From NCBI RefSeq assembly GCF_028009165.1, contig NC_079244.1, positions 3,534,001-3,598,000 on the forward strand: a DNA stretch of 64,000 nt. The letters run 5' to 3'. The position numbers were made by a program, and so were the translations under genes. The stretch comes from Akanthomyces muscarius (lineage: Eukaryota > Ascomycota > Sordariomycetes > Hypocreales > Cordycipitaceae). Positions within the stretch are counted from its first letter, which is position 1. The number at the start of each line of letters is the position of its first letter. Of this stretch, positions 51,440 through 62,328 are shown in pieces. The notes under the pieces were generated by a model. That model searched no databases. It was not told where the DNA came from and saw only the letters and a list, made by a program, of their open reading frames with translations.

Positions 51440-52723
51440 ATGTCGCAATATGATGACGACTCTTTGTTCGCCTCTATGGGTGGCGGCGCCGACCACAACG
51501 GTTTTCAATTTGAGATAGGGGCCGGGCATAGCAGATTTGGCGATGGCGACGAACAGAGCGTCAGTATCAGCAACGAGTTGCCGACGACAGTCTTCTTTCC
51601 GCCCATCGACTTGACCCCCGACGACCTCCCAGAGGGCCGGCGCCAGCGCCTCGCGCCGTCGGTGCACAGCGACAACTCCGACTCGTACATCTTGAGCGCG
51701 CGCGGCGGGCACCGCGGCGGGCCCGATTCCGTGCTCAGCAGCGCGCACGACGGCATGACCAAGTCATCCCGGACCGAGACCTCATCGCAGGCTCAGCGCG
51801 AGATGGACGCGGCGGCCGGCGGCGGTGCTCTCCTCGACGACATCGACGAGGTGCCCGACATTGTCACGGTGGAGCCCACCGCCGCAAGCAATATTGGCGC
51901 CGCGGATCACTGGAACCAGGTGGGCTTGACGCCGAGGACCACCGGCTTGCAGGCATCGTCCAACTCGGCCATGGCGGCTGCGGCCAGGGCGTTGTCGGCA
52001 TCACAGAGCCCAGCGTTGGCATCGCAAGGCATAGTATCAGCACCGCATGAAATGGTGTCGGCACCGCAGGATACAGCATCGTCGGTAGGGACGGGGACGG
52101 CGCGGTCAACAACGACGGGCTCAGCGCGGAGCACGCGTGCCAACGCTGCCAGCAGCGACAGTGGCGCGGCGGAAGTCGTCGCTCGCCTACCCTGCGAGTT
52201 TGCGCGGTACAAGGGCTGCCAGGAGACATTTCCTCTGTATCGATCCGGGGAGGGCGTCGAGGAATGGACAGATCACATGGTGAGGACGCAGACGCACCTG
52301 AACTACCAGTATCCCGAAAGGTCGGGCTGCTGGTTCTGCGACGAAAAGTTCCGTGTCAACGAGCACGACTCCCGCGCTGCCCAAATCGACATGTACAACA
52401 AGCGCATGAAGCATATTGCCCGGCATTACCTCGAGGAGGGGCGGCAGGCCACGGCCGCCCCTCGCCCAGATGCAGACTTTGAGGCGCACTTGATCGCATA
52501 CGGCATATGGGACAATGTTCCGGCGGATCAGGCCAACGACGACGGCGACGCGGTGGCGAGAGTGCCGTCGGCCAATCATGTCCGCCCCATGCATATCGAG
52601 ACTCAGCCGGGAAGAACCCCCCGGAGCGCCTGGAGCAATGTAAGCCTCGTCACAGAGCGGGCGCCGCGAGCGAATAGAAATGGCACCAGGGAGCCGCCTC
52701 GACAAGTATTGCATCGCCAGTGA
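51440..52723 (+). CDS. Cys/His (zinc-finger-like) fungal protein
   Basis: The 427-residue single-exon protein has about 240 residues of low-complexity Ser/Ala/Thr-rich sequence. A compact module at about 250-340 follows: CEFARYKGCQETF, then EWTDHMVRTQTHL, then GCWFCDEKF, then KRMKHIARHYLEEG. The C...C...H...H and C-xx-C...H...H spacing suggests two atypical zinc-binding units as in fungal C2H2-like proteins, and an F-box is absent. A short QSPALASQGI/VSAPHEM/VSAPQDT repeat lies just before it. The C-terminal 80 residues look disordered and basic. A nuclear regulatory role is possible but unproven, and I do not recognise a named family. Confidence 0.75.
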   Translation: MSQYDDDSLFASMGGGADHNGFQFEIGAGHSRFGDGDEQSVSISNELPTTVFFPPIDLTPDDLPEGRRQRLAPSVHSDNSDSYILSARGGHRGGPDSVLSSAHDGMTKSSRTETSSQAQREMDAAAGGGALLDDIDEVPDIVTVEPTAASNIGAADHWNQVGLTPRTTGLQASSNSAMAAAARALSASQSPALASQGIVSAPHEMVSAPQDTASSVGTGTARSTTTGSARSTRANAASSDSGAAEVVARLPCEFARYKGCQETFPLYRSGEGVEEWTDHMVRTQTHLNYQYPERSGCWFCDEKFRVNEHDSRAAQIDMYNKRMKHIARHYLEEGRQATAAPRPDADFEAHLIAYGIWDNVPADQANDDGDAVARVPSANHVRPMHIETQPGRTPRSAWSNVSLVTERAPRANRNGTREPPRQVLHRQ

Positions 52724-53082
52724 TGGGCTTGCGAACAGGCAAGCATGACAGATTGATTTGGGGAAAGGTGTCTTAATGACCGAGGGCCGCGCTATCGCCA
52801 CGGCCACTATGAGCATTTTGAGCTTTATGCACTTCGGAGCCGGCGTTCCTTCTCTGCGCGGCATACGGGTTACGGCTGCAGTGGAATGTAGGACAGGGTA
52901 GCAATGCTGGGTAATACAGCATCTGACAACCTTCCTTCTCGCAGCCTGACCACATGTCACACGCAGTTTTGCTTTTGACAGTCTGTTAAGACTAATCGCG
53001 GTCATGAGATCAATGACATTGTAATGAGCGAAACTGTAATGTAGAAAGAAATCAAATGGGTATCGTTTTTTTTTTGCCCCGG
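52724..53082. other. Convergent 3' spacer
   Basis: The 359 bp lies between converging stops. A T9 run lies near 53068. No gene. Confidence 0.5.
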
Positions 53083-55193
53083 TCAATGAACTTTTCTCAT
53101 CCGTTGCTGCCTCTTCCTCCTGGAAAGACTGATTCGTGCCGTAAAACCATTCATCCTAGGTATTTTGCTATATTTCCGCTTGCCTAGCAGCTGCATATCA
53201 ACATGCTTGTATCGTGCATCGTATCGCACCCATTGTTCCACGCCTGCAATATGAACACCGAGAGTCGGCAGAGCAAGCAGCATCATTTTACGTTCCGCTG
53301 CCTCCGGACCCTCTTGCGAGTGACTTCGCCTCTCGACAGCGTATATGCCCGGCAATGTATACCGTACTTTACCCGGTGCATGGTATTTGAGAAGCTTTTC
53401 AAATCGAGCACGCTCTTTGGGGTCCAGGGCAGCTTTGAAAGCCTTGGTATGGCTGGCCATCAAGGGGAGTAAATACAGCCCGTTCCGGCGATCACATGAG
53501 TTGAGTCGAATCCAAAAACGTCCATCCCATAGCACGGCTGTTTTCCAAGTCTTCCATGCCGGGTCACTGGCAGCTTCCCATGGAAGCGGGTTGGGGCTTG
53601 AGACCCATTTCGGACGTTGACTTATGATTTCTGGCTTCGCAGTCACTGCCCGCAAGTACTTAGACGAGAACGGCGCCCGCGACATAAACCAACGTGTCGA
53701 CTTGTAGCTCGGTACTGGTTCAAATTGCACGCCGGCGATTGAAAATGCCTTGCGGTCACCACTCCCAAGCCGAGCGGCCGGTTCATCAGTATATAGGAAA
53801 GGAAATAGCCGACGTGCGGTGTTTTCAAGGTTTGAGATTGGTGGAAGGTGCTTGTCCGGAGTCACAAAGTCGATCATCTTGCGCGTAATGATGGCGGCGA
53901 GAAGTCGCTGCCTCCCTCGCCGAGCCTCGTCTCTTGCTGGCTGATTGTGGCGTCCGCTCATTTTTCTTCCGATGTGTAGTAATGGCAAGTCCACGAGCAG
54001 TGACCCCACGTTTGGATCGAAATCGACCACCGTCCCTTGATGGTGTATGATCCGCGACGCCTCGTCTTCTTCGTCCTGAACCTTTTGCCTCGAACGCTCG
54101 GCCAACGCCAGAATTGAAGGCTTTTGCAAGGCTCTCGGGAGTTGGTGGTCTCTACAAAGCTTTCGCAAAGCGTTCCGTGTGGTCAAAGTCGCATCGACAT
54201 TAGTGCGGTCTTCAAACCAAGGCACGCCGTTCGCTTCACATGTCGCAATAAGTCTGGCTTTGTCAAACTCTAGTAAAGGCCTGTATATCGCAATCCCTCC
54301 GTCTTCGACGCTCAACGGAGGAAGGTATGGAAGACCTACATCGAAATCCCGTTGCAACTGACCAGGGAATCGACTCGACAGATCGTTGATGCCGAGATGT
54401 GATCGGAATTGCTCAAAACCTGGCAATGTGCTTTCCAGCTTTAGTCTGCTCCGTAAAGCCCTCATCTCCCTGCCAGGGGGGCTGAATTTGAGGAATGGGT
54501 GTAGTCGCAATTGGTCGTCTACCAAGCCGCTCTTGTATGCGCCACACATATCATAGCATTCGGGTATGGAATTTGCACGGCGTATGCCTTGTAACCCCCG
54601 ATAGCCATGACCAGAAAGTAGTCGCATAAGTATTGTTTCGTATTGGTCGTCGCGATGATGTCCAAAAAAGAGACTCATGACATTTTGCTTTGAAAAAAAG
54701 GAGCCCAGGACACGGTATCTTAGGGTCCTGGCCAAACTCTCGATATTTGGCTGTAGGCTTGGGTCGACATCAGGTCCTAACAAGTCTGACCAATCAATGC
54801 GGAGAACGATTGACCTCAAGCCCAAATGTCTGACATTTGTAGCTACTTTGGCTGCCTCTGCTGTACTCTCGGGTCGCAAACGATGGTCGACAGTGACCGT
54901 GAGGATGTCGTGAACGGGATTATCGGCAATGTGCTGCGTCTTGTATGTTTTGATATAGTGTGAGAACAGATAGGCCAGTGCCATGGAATCTACCCCTCCG
55001 CTAATTGCAAGGCCTCGGAGCTCGTTAGTGCTGAGACCTGGGAGTTGATAATTGTTGCCTCACCTATGGGCCGCCTCCGCGCATGCCGCACATTTGGGAA
55101 ACGCGGCTTGCATGTTGCTAGAATTGCCTCTCGAAACTCGGAGACTGTAATGGGCCGAACAACGCTGTTGAAAGCAGGTTTGATTGCGCTCAT
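53083..55193 (-). CDS. tRNA(Ile)-lysidine synthetase (TilS/MesJ type)
   Basis: Exon 1 (55193-55064) and exon 2 (55013-53083) are joined over a 50-nt intron (GTGAGG donor, CACTAAC branch ten bases before the acceptor) to give 686 residues. The join restores the PP-loop ATP pyrophosphatase motif LAISGGVDSMAL at about 45-56. Downstream are GHHRDDQYETILMRLLSG (the HxxDDxxET signature), YRPLLEFDKARLIATCEANGVPWFEDRTN and RNALRKL, all typical of TilS. The enzyme converts the wobble C of tRNA-Ile(CAU) to lysidine. In fungi it is nuclear-encoded and presumably mitochondrial. No clean presequence is visible at this start, so an upstream start or exon may exist. The C-terminal ~350 residues are a fungal extension. 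Confidence 0.9.
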
Positions 55194-56420
55194 TCCATCG
55201 TTTGGACAGATGCTTTGTGGGCGAGGTGGTGTCGACACCAGGATAAATCTTAGCGTTGCGTGTGCAACGGCGTTCAGACGGGAGCTTGTGTGGGGCCTGA
55301 GGCTTTGCTATTATTAAATTCTTCGGTGGCCTTTCGTGTTCTTTCATACGGATGTTGCAGCACGACGGGACAATGTCTGGAGTATTTGAGGATGATCCGC
55401 GATGTGAAAGAACAAAGGCGATGTGTCGCATCTTTGGTGGCAAACACTCGCTGCATGTTTAGACAGCTACATTGATGCGACGGCTTACAGCTGCCAGTCC
55501 AAGGTATCCGCCAGCTAGCGACCGTCAAACAGCAACACTATGCCAGGTGCAAGAAAACATCACAGCTTTTATCATTCTTCTCCCTTCATCATCGTATTCC
55601 CCTTTTTTCTTCCCCCACATGTCATGTTGACGGGATTCTAGCCATCTAGCGACTTCTCGACCCTCACTGGCCAGGAATCTCTCGCGCCGTCAACGCTAGT
55701 GGTGGTGGTCTCGGCGCTCTCAGTGCTCTCCTCGACGCCGATTCGTCCACCACCAATCAACCTGCAGCTGCTAGGCGTTTTTCGGGCTGCCTCTCGTGGC
55801 GGGGGCCTTGAAACTTTGCCTTCTTGGATGTCGATGCAATCACCAGACAAGCCTCCAGCCCACTCTATTCTCCTCGCCATATCCACCACCCAACTAGGAG
55901 TATGCTGCATAACCAGAGCTTACAGCGGCAAGGGCCTCTGCCTTGCTTTATACTTGCTGGGCCCGTGACAGAGCCCGCATAGGTGGGAGGGGCTTGTTAT
56001 TGAAGCCAGTGGCACACACGGAGAAGCTCTCAGTGCTCTATTCTCGGCTTTTGCACGGGGTGCATTTTCTCGTTTCGGCTCATTTTTCCCTCGTTTAACT
56101 CTTTATCACGAAATACTCCCCTCGCCAAACATCTTCATCGTCGTTGATCGACTCAACAACACTCTGCGCCGACACGTTGCCAAGCAACCTATGACAAGAT
56201 CGAGTCTCGTGCAGCCTGTCACAAGGTCGACTACAGGCATTAGCTAGCGACACACCTGCATATCGCCGCGAAAGCCGCACAACGCGACGCGAGTATCGTC
56301 GCCTCTGGCTACCTGTCAGAAGTTCATCATCGCAGCCAACTTGCGCAGTCGTGTCGCGTTCGCTTCGTCTTTTTCACGGCGCTCTTTGCTTGCGCCATCG
56401 GCTCTGCCCGTCCCGCACCA
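55194..56420. promoter_or_regulatory. Divergent intergenic region, TilS / BTB gene
   Basis: The 1.2 kb lies between divergent starts. The BTB-gene leader is pyrimidine-rich from about 56080. No gene or RNA element is recognised. Confidence 0.45.
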
Positions 56421-58130
56421 ATGGTGTCGCAACCGGATCCGACAGCGCATTACAGCCTACAGCACCGTCGTGGTCACAGCAACTCATCTGCTGCCTCTGC
56501 AATCCTGCCTCGGCACAGTGGCCACGCCAGTTCACGCTCGAAACGATACAATCGCTCGCATGCCGGTGGTGATTCTTATATTCCTCTCAACGAGTTCCCC
56601 GTCTTTACGCAGTCCGGCGATGTCGAGATAATTGTTCGGGTTGGGCCGCTCGAAAACCGATATCTTCTTCATAAAGAGATTCTTACCCGCTGTAGTGGCT
56701 TTTTTGAGGCCAGCACGTCGGAAGAATGGTCTCGCGCTCGTGGTCCGGATCCATCCACAAAGCCCAAATTCCGACAGCTCGCGGCAGGAAATGAGGTCGC
56801 ATGTGTGAATCCAAATGGCTCCGTCTTGAGCCAAGCTGACTCAACCACTGGTGTCGGCCACGCAGACGCTGCTTCTGCCCCAGGAAAGAGGCGTTGGCGC
56901 TATGAATTGGATCCCGGCCGTGGCGATGAAGATACTCCGATGCTTGTTCAAAAGGATCCGAAAAGTGTTGATAACACGCAGCCCGCACATCAATCCATTT
57001 TTGCGACCCCTCGGCCAGGGTCTAGCTCAGGCCCTGACTCCGGACCTTTAAGCAGGTCACGCCACAGCAATTCCCAACCACGGGCCCTGCCTCACTCTGC
57101 AAAAGCCCCTCGGTCTTCTTTCTCCCAGTCTCTCGCCAATCTCAGCCTGACATCACAGCCGCGATCACGCAGTCGAAGCAACAACACTGTGGTCGTTACC
57201 GTTCCGGAGGAAGAGGACCTCGTACGCGATTATGACAACCTGTTCCGCATTTTCTACAACTACCCTCCTCTTCTTGACGGTGTCAATGTTGCCGATGCCT
57301 ACATTCAGTGCAAGCGTCTCCTTGGCCTCGCCGATCAATATGATGCGCTGGCCGTGATCGGTCCCCGAGTTGACCATCACTTGCTACAATTTCAAGCTCG
57401 CCTGTGGAAACAGGTGGCCAAGTACCCCGTGTCTTACCTACGCTTGGGCTATTTGGCTCGCTCCAAGGTCATTTTTCAAGAGGCGCTCGTTCATGTGGTC
57501 GGCCAATGGCCTGTTGGCGAGCGCAGTCTGCGGGCATCCATGCCAGACTCTGTTCTGGACCTCATTGAGGATAAAGTGGATGATCTAGAATTTACAGTTA
57601 GCCGCGTAGAGCGCCGCTTGTTCCGCCTAACTCTGCTAAATTCTCATGGGGACCGTGTCTCCCCGTCATCTAGTTACTTGGAATGGCTAGTAGTCAGCTA
57701 CTTTCGGCAATGGCTAACAGACAATACGTCGCCGCCGCCGCCATCCAAGCGAACAGCCGACAATCACAAGTCTTCTTCGGCTTTGGCAAACAGGAGCACA
57801 TTTGCGCCTCTCCCAGCGCTGGGTGCTATTGGCCGTGCATATCGCACGCTGGCCGGAAGGCCGACGGGATATCTTGCGCACAGCGAGTGCAAGGACTTTC
57901 TCAAACTGACCCCCGAACTATACAGTCGCGATAATTTACGACGTTTTGAAAAGCGACTGGACGAACTCAAAGCAATGGCGAGAGAAATTGTCGCTCCCTT
58001 GATGGGCAGCAGCCTAGAGCTGGATCTCGCAGCTGGCACCGCGGGCGGCAAGCCACCAAGCGATGGGATACGATATTTGACGTGCACTTCGGTGCGCGAG
58101 AGGGATCTGCCTTGGTCGCCGGGCGACTAG
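56421..58130 (+). CDS. BTB/POZ domain protein
   Basis: The 569-residue single-exon protein has a Ser/His-rich N-terminus. The BTB fold starts at about residue 65 with GDVEIIVRVGPLENRYLLHKEIL and CSGFFEASTSEEWS. It is interrupted by a ~140-residue disordered Ser/Pro/Arg-rich insertion and resumes near residue 265 with VPEEEDLVRDYDNLFRIFYNYPP, the typical second half of fungal BTB proteins. A helical BACK-like region follows (IQCKRLLGLADQYDAL through LEWLVVSYFRQW). BTB proteins often act as substrate adaptors of Cul3 ubiquitin ligases, and the target here is unknown. The start is the first ATG of the open frame. Confidence 0.85.
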   Translation: MVSQPDPTAHYSLQHRRGHSNSSAASAILPRHSGHASSRSKRYNRSHAGGDSYIPLNEFPVFTQSGDVEIIVRVGPLENRYLLHKEILTRCSGFFEASTSEEWSRARGPDPSTKPKFRQLAAGNEVACVNPNGSVLSQADSTTGVGHADAASAPGKRRWRYELDPGRGDEDTPMLVQKDPKSVDNTQPAHQSIFATPRPGSSSGPDSGPLSRSRHSNSQPRALPHSAKAPRSSFSQSLANLSLTSQPRSRSRSNNTVVVTVPEEEDLVRDYDNLFRIFYNYPPLLDGVNVADAYIQCKRLLGLADQYDALAVIGPRVDHHLLQFQARLWKQVAKYPVSYLRLGYLARSKVIFQEALVHVVGQWPVGERSLRASMPDSVLDLIEDKVDDLEFTVSRVERRLFRLTLLNSHGDRVSPSSSYLEWLVVSYFRQWLTDNTSPPPPSKRTADNHKSSSALANRSTFAPLPALGAIGRAYRTLAGRPTGYLAHSECKDFLKLTPELYSRDNLRRFEKRLDELKAMAREIVAPLMGSSLELDLAAGTAGGKPPSDGIRYLTCTSVRERDLPWSPGD

Positions 58131-58507
58131 AGACGATTGAATCTGAAGAAACGCATTTATGAACACAGTGTAACGACTAATGGTGCTCTCTTGATCCCGA
58201 CAAGGGGATGCGATAGCCAGTTTTGTTTGGAAACCTACGAGATGATCTCGCTCAGCATATACCCATAGGTCTCATACATGTCAGCAAATTTTGTTTACTC
58301 GAAATGTTTCTTACAGGCTCTTGGCGTAGGTGCAAGTTTTAGAAAGCGTGAGAAAATGCCGTGAGAATTAAGAATACGGATTGAATAAAGACTTGGCTGC
58401 TCTGCACAATATGTTCAGCAACCATCAGCTGTGGGGCAACGAGGAGTTCTCGAGGCTCGCCATCTTCACGGCTCTTGCCCCTGCCTCCGTCACACACCTC
58501 TCTCGGC
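58131..58507. other. Spacer between BTB and Nudix genes
   Basis: The 377 bp shows no gene, and the two genes run in the same direction. Confidence 0.5.
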
Positions 58508-59074
58508 ATGGCAACTACCAACAGGAGCCTGTTTTTTTCCGACGGGTTTGTTATTAGCTGCGGCACCGTCACAGTCGATCTCGCCACGTCCAATATCCTG
58601 CTCATCCGCTCCCGAGGGACCGGCGAATGCTGCCTCCCCAAGGGCCGCAAAGACATCGGCGAGTCACTCCAAGACGCCGCTTTGCGCGAGACCTGGGAAG
58701 AGACGGGGGTGCGCGCGCATCTGCTACCTGTACCCATCACGACACGAGCAACCGTCCCCGCCGCGGCTGCTGCTGCTGCCGCGGCTGCTGGTGTGGCGCC
58801 GGCCGCTACCGCCTTTGTGACGGAGCCATTGGCCGTCGCGCAGCGCGTGACCAACGGCGTTCTCAAAGTCATCGTTTGGTTCGTCGCCTCGGCGGACTCC
58901 ACTGCGACAAGAGACAATGGCACGCAGCAGGAGGGTGAGGACTTTGATGCCCTTTGGGTGGGGTGGGACGAGGTCCGCTCGATGTTAACGTTTGAGGATG
59001 ACGGCCGAATCGCCGAGGCCGCGCTCGTGGCGGCGAAGGCGGCAATGAAAGATCGTTTGTCGAAGGTCATCTGA
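58508..59074 (+). CDS. Nudix hydrolase with polyalanine insert
   Basis: The 188-residue protein has a canonical Nudix box, GRKDIGESLQDAALRETWEETGV (given as motif GRKDIGE...RETWEETGV), at about residues 47-69, preceded by CLPK. The LPKG-x-x-x-GE form is typical of diadenosine/diphosphoinositol polyphosphate-type hydrolases, so a dinucleoside polyphosphate or inositol pyrophosphate substrate is plausible. A run of about ten alanines (GCN codons, 58757-58790) followed by GVAPAA is inserted between strands soon after the box. The ATG at 58508 is the first true ATG of the frame. Confidence 0.88.
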   Translation: MATTNRSLFFSDGFVISCGTVTVDLATSNILLIRSRGTGECCLPKGRKDIGESLQDAALRETWEETGVRAHLLPVPITTRATVPAAAAAAAAAAGVAPAATAFVTEPLAVAQRVTNGVLKVIVWFVASADSTATRDNGTQQEGEDFDALWVGWDEVRSMLTFEDDGRIAEAALVAAKAAMKDRLSKVI

Positions 59075-59481
59075 GGATAATAGCGCGATCTGTCACGCCT
59101 TAAAGGCTTCTGAGGCGAAAGGGCACGGCTTATTGTCTGACGAGGCGCCCGGGGCAGGAGCAGACGTCTCCCCCGCTAGTTCGTGCATCACGACAAAGAC
59201 GGGCGTCGTTGCGCTACCTTTGAGGGAGACCATCAAGGCCAGTAGTTTTTGGGTGATTTGAGTTTGTTCAATGCTTACAACTCGGCAACATGCCATTATG
59301 CTCCGCAGGGCTAGTCGCCTTGGTGGCCGCCTGGCTGTTATAAATATCGCGTTGGCCTGCCGCTTGGCTCAACGTAATTGAATTCAGATCAAGCTAATAC
59401 TCCATCTTTACCATCTTGAACTCGAAAACCACGTTCTTATTGCTGCAACCCGCTACCGAACCGGGTTTGAGATCGCACATT
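59075..59481. other. Spacer upstream of the F-box/ankyrin gene
   Basis: The 407-bp spacer has no gene. A TATAAATA element is present at about 59339-59346, about 140 bp before the ATG. Confidence 0.5.
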
Positions 59482-61233
59482 ATGACAATTGAAGAACCTA
59501 AAGCCCGGTGGGCCGAGTTCCCTTTGGAGATTATAGCAGCGATAGCTGAGTTTCTGCCGAACGGTCGGGATGTATTCTCTTTTACGCTGGTCTGCAGAAC
59601 CTATCATGCTCTCCTAGACAGAAGACTATATGTTCGCTTCGCTGCAATGCCTGCTAAAACGCCCGCAGAACTTCCTGACAAGTGGTGCACCGTACATACG
59701 ACGCAGCGACGACCGAGACACGCGGCGAGACAACGGATCCTCGACCACAATAACGTGCTTATTCGGGCCGTTGAAAACAGTCAGACGGAAACTATTCGGA
59801 AATTCTGCGCGTTTGTGATGAATGACTCTCTTCCTCTTCGATGCTCCGTTAGAGCAGCTTACGTTAAAGCAGCAGAGGAGAGCCAGGAGAAGATATTGGA
59901 AACATTCTTGCAAAATGCCAGGGAGTATGTCGATGTCCGAGATCTTATACGCGAAAACTATCCTCTTCGCCTTGTTAACGTCCAACTCGCCCTGAAATAT
60001 GGGCTCGATCTGAGCGACCCCGAACCCATCATGACCGCGATGGAAGCCGACGATATAGAGGTGCCACGCTTGCTTCTCAGCAAAGGCGCGAATCCAGAGC
60101 ACAGGAAAGAAATTGGAACTCCAGTTGCTTACTTCGCTGCAAAACGTAATGATGCCCGCTTTCTGCAGCTTTTGCTCGATTACGGTGCTGATCTGAAAAA
60201 GGCCTGTGGTATAACCAAGTCGGTAAACCGAGGTGAATGGAGCGCGAAGGACTACTTCAGGAGGCGGCACTCGCCGGTCGTTGCGGCTGCTTGCGTCGCC
60301 CGCAACACTAATTGTCTGCACTTTCTTATCGAGAATGACTTTTTTAATCCGGCAGGTGGCGAAACGTGCAATGTGTTCCTTGAGGAGCTTTGCGATATGG
60401 AGTTCACGGCGAGCTCCGATAGAAGAAGAGACCACAGAGAAGTATGGGCAAGGCTGGCACGGCAACAAAATGATTCGATGAGGCTCTTAATAAACCGCGG
60501 CCTGGACGTCAACTCTGTTGTGCACAGCGATTCTCTTCTTGCCTGGGCCGCCTGCAGGAGCAATGCCGAAATGGTCGAACTACTCCTACAAAGGGGAGCC
60601 ACCGTCGATACTTTGAATGATGACGGTATGACACCATTGGCGCAAATGTTTGAAAATCGGGGTTTCGGTCTCGTGCGTTCCCCCTTTTTTATATCATTCA
60701 AGCTGCTTGTCGAGGCTGGTGCTTGTATCAACTCCTTTGGGGACAGTCCCAGCACGCCGCTCTGTGCTAGCGTTAGATGTGAGAGTCGTGAACTCTTCAA
60801 CTATCTGCTTGATAGTCTGAGGAGCGGTGCCAATTTTGCGAAGAATGACACCGCTCAGAAACAGTTCAAAACCAGCGGTGAATACATGCAAGCAGCGTTG
60901 GACGATGGAGGCCAGGACGGAGATACACCCCTAATGGTAGCCGCCCGGCATGGCAGCTATAATTTCGCCGACGGGCTCCTCGAGCTTGGTGCCGACCCAT
61001 GCGGTAGAGGCAGGTCGGGGCTGCGTCCTCTTCATATAGCAGTAAGAGAGAAAAGAGATAGTATATGTCGTTTGCTGCTCTTGTACGGTGCTGATGCTTT
61101 TCAGAAGGACGACGAGGGACGTGACGCCCTCAGCCACGCAAATAATGAGCGGTGGTTTGTCAGGCTGGTCAGGGTCGAGCGGGTTAAGAGGGTCGCGGCG
61201 GCGAACCAGGCAAAAAGCAGGTTTGCAGCCTGA
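59482..61233 (+). CDS. F-box and ankyrin-repeat protein
   Basis: The 583-residue single-exon protein starts at the first ATG of the frame (MTIEEPKARW). An F-box-like segment follows directly: WAEFPLEIIAAIAEFLP...FTLVCRTYHALLDRRLY (about 10-50). About eight ankyrin-type repeats follow, including VPRLLLSKGANPEHRKEIG, FLQLLLDYGADL, MVELLLQRGATVDTLNDDG, DTPLMVAARHGSYNFADGL and LRPLHIAVREKRDSICRLL. F-box/ankyrin proteins are usually SCF-ligase adaptors and are numerous and variable in fungi, some near accessory loci. Codon use is less C-biased than in the housekeeping genes here, consistent with an accessory gene. Confidence 0.88.
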   Translation: MTIEEPKARWAEFPLEIIAAIAEFLPNGRDVFSFTLVCRTYHALLDRRLYVRFAAMPAKTPAELPDKWCTVHTTQRRPRHAARQRILDHNNVLIRAVENSQTETIRKFCAFVMNDSLPLRCSVRAAYVKAAEESQEKILETFLQNAREYVDVRDLIRENYPLRLVNVQLALKYGLDLSDPEPIMTAMEADDIEVPRLLLSKGANPEHRKEIGTPVAYFAAKRNDARFLQLLLDYGADLKKACGITKSVNRGEWSAKDYFRRRHSPVVAAACVARNTNCLHFLIENDFFNPAGGETCNVFLEELCDMEFTASSDRRRDHREVWARLARQQNDSMRLLINRGLDVNSVVHSDSLLAWAACRSNAEMVELLLQRGATVDTLNDDGMTPLAQMFENRGFGLVRSPFFISFKLLVEAGACINSFGDSPSTPLCASVRCESRELFNYLLDSLRSGANFAKNDTAQKQFKTSGEYMQAALDDGGQDGDTPLMVAARHGSYNFADGLLELGADPCGRGRSGLRPLHIAVREKRDSICRLLLLYGADAFQKDDEGRDALSHANNERWFVRLVRVERVKRVAAANQAKSRFAA

Positions 61234-62328
61234 AGCGAGTACTTGAAAAGGCTATGAGTGAAAGGGCATAGTCAGGGGGTCTCGCATCTGAAATGTTCAG
61301 CTCAGCATGCCGTTGGAAATATCGTCAGATTTCCACCACCATTAGCGAGGATGAGCGTTGCACTCTGTTTGTGATAACTTGTAGTCTTTAGTTGGTTTAT
61401 TCTATCTCCCGAAATCTCTTGCTTTTGCTTACAGTATGCAATATTGAATGATGGTGACTATTTGATCACAACTTTACCCAGCTTACATCGTTCTTAGCAG
61501 CAGATGAAGATGTGGCTGACGTGGCTGACCAGCCAAGGACCTCTTAACCCAAAAGCTACACTTGATGTAGAGCTAAAAGGCCGAAAAAAGAAGTATTTAT
61601 TATTCGCCGTCTCATCAACAATCGGTATTCTGGCGCTTCTAGATCTTATCTCTGTGTCAAGTACACCGCCAGCGCACCCTATTGACGTGACGAGCAGTTG
61701 GAGCACTCACAATCAGCATGCTTTCGACCTCTTCTTCTGCTCCGCCTTATTTAGTTGTTCTTAAAGTTGCAACATCTTCGGCAAAAACCGCGATTTTCCA
61801 CTGTTTCATTCGCCGTTTACAAGTCGTAGTTTTCTACTCTGAGTCGGTGGGTTCGGTCTTCTGAGTTGCCACCCGAGCTTATACAGCACGTTGCGGTCAT
61901 CACTTATAACTGGCCGTTCGTGAGAGCATATAATCAAATCGTCTCTCCCGATTTTAAATTTTCCAAGTAATTGGCCATTTTTCCTAGCATCAACTCTGGA
62001 TGTTGTTGGTGCCAGCGACCACTGGCGGGCGCAGTGGGGTAGAAGCTTAACATACTAGTAGCCTGTTGACGTCGATGTTAAGACGGCATAACTAACTAGT
62101 GGCACCTGACGTCGGCCGCCGTCTCGAGACACGCATTCTCGACAACTACTCCTTCGCGCAAGGAAAAGCAACCGACACACTCGTCACCTCGAAATCTCGT
62201 ATTTTGCGGCTTCCCATCCATTCAAAGGCATCCGCAAGCTACCTAAAAGCTTCCGCTCTGCATGCTGATGCTCGTCGATCCGAGGTAGCCAAGGCTGACC
62301 AGCTTCGGAGCTGGCCCTTCTGCCCGCC
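61234..62328. promoter_or_regulatory. Spacer upstream of VAM6/VPS39
   Basis: The 1.1-kb region is AT-richer, with a short GTGGCTGAC direct duplication near 61513. It holds the VAM6 promoter and no supported gene. Confidence 0.45.

Noticed and set aside
61504..61764. 86-codon plus-strand frame with one hydrophobic segment
   Set aside because: Short, no conservation evidence, ordinary composition for AT-richer spacer DNA.
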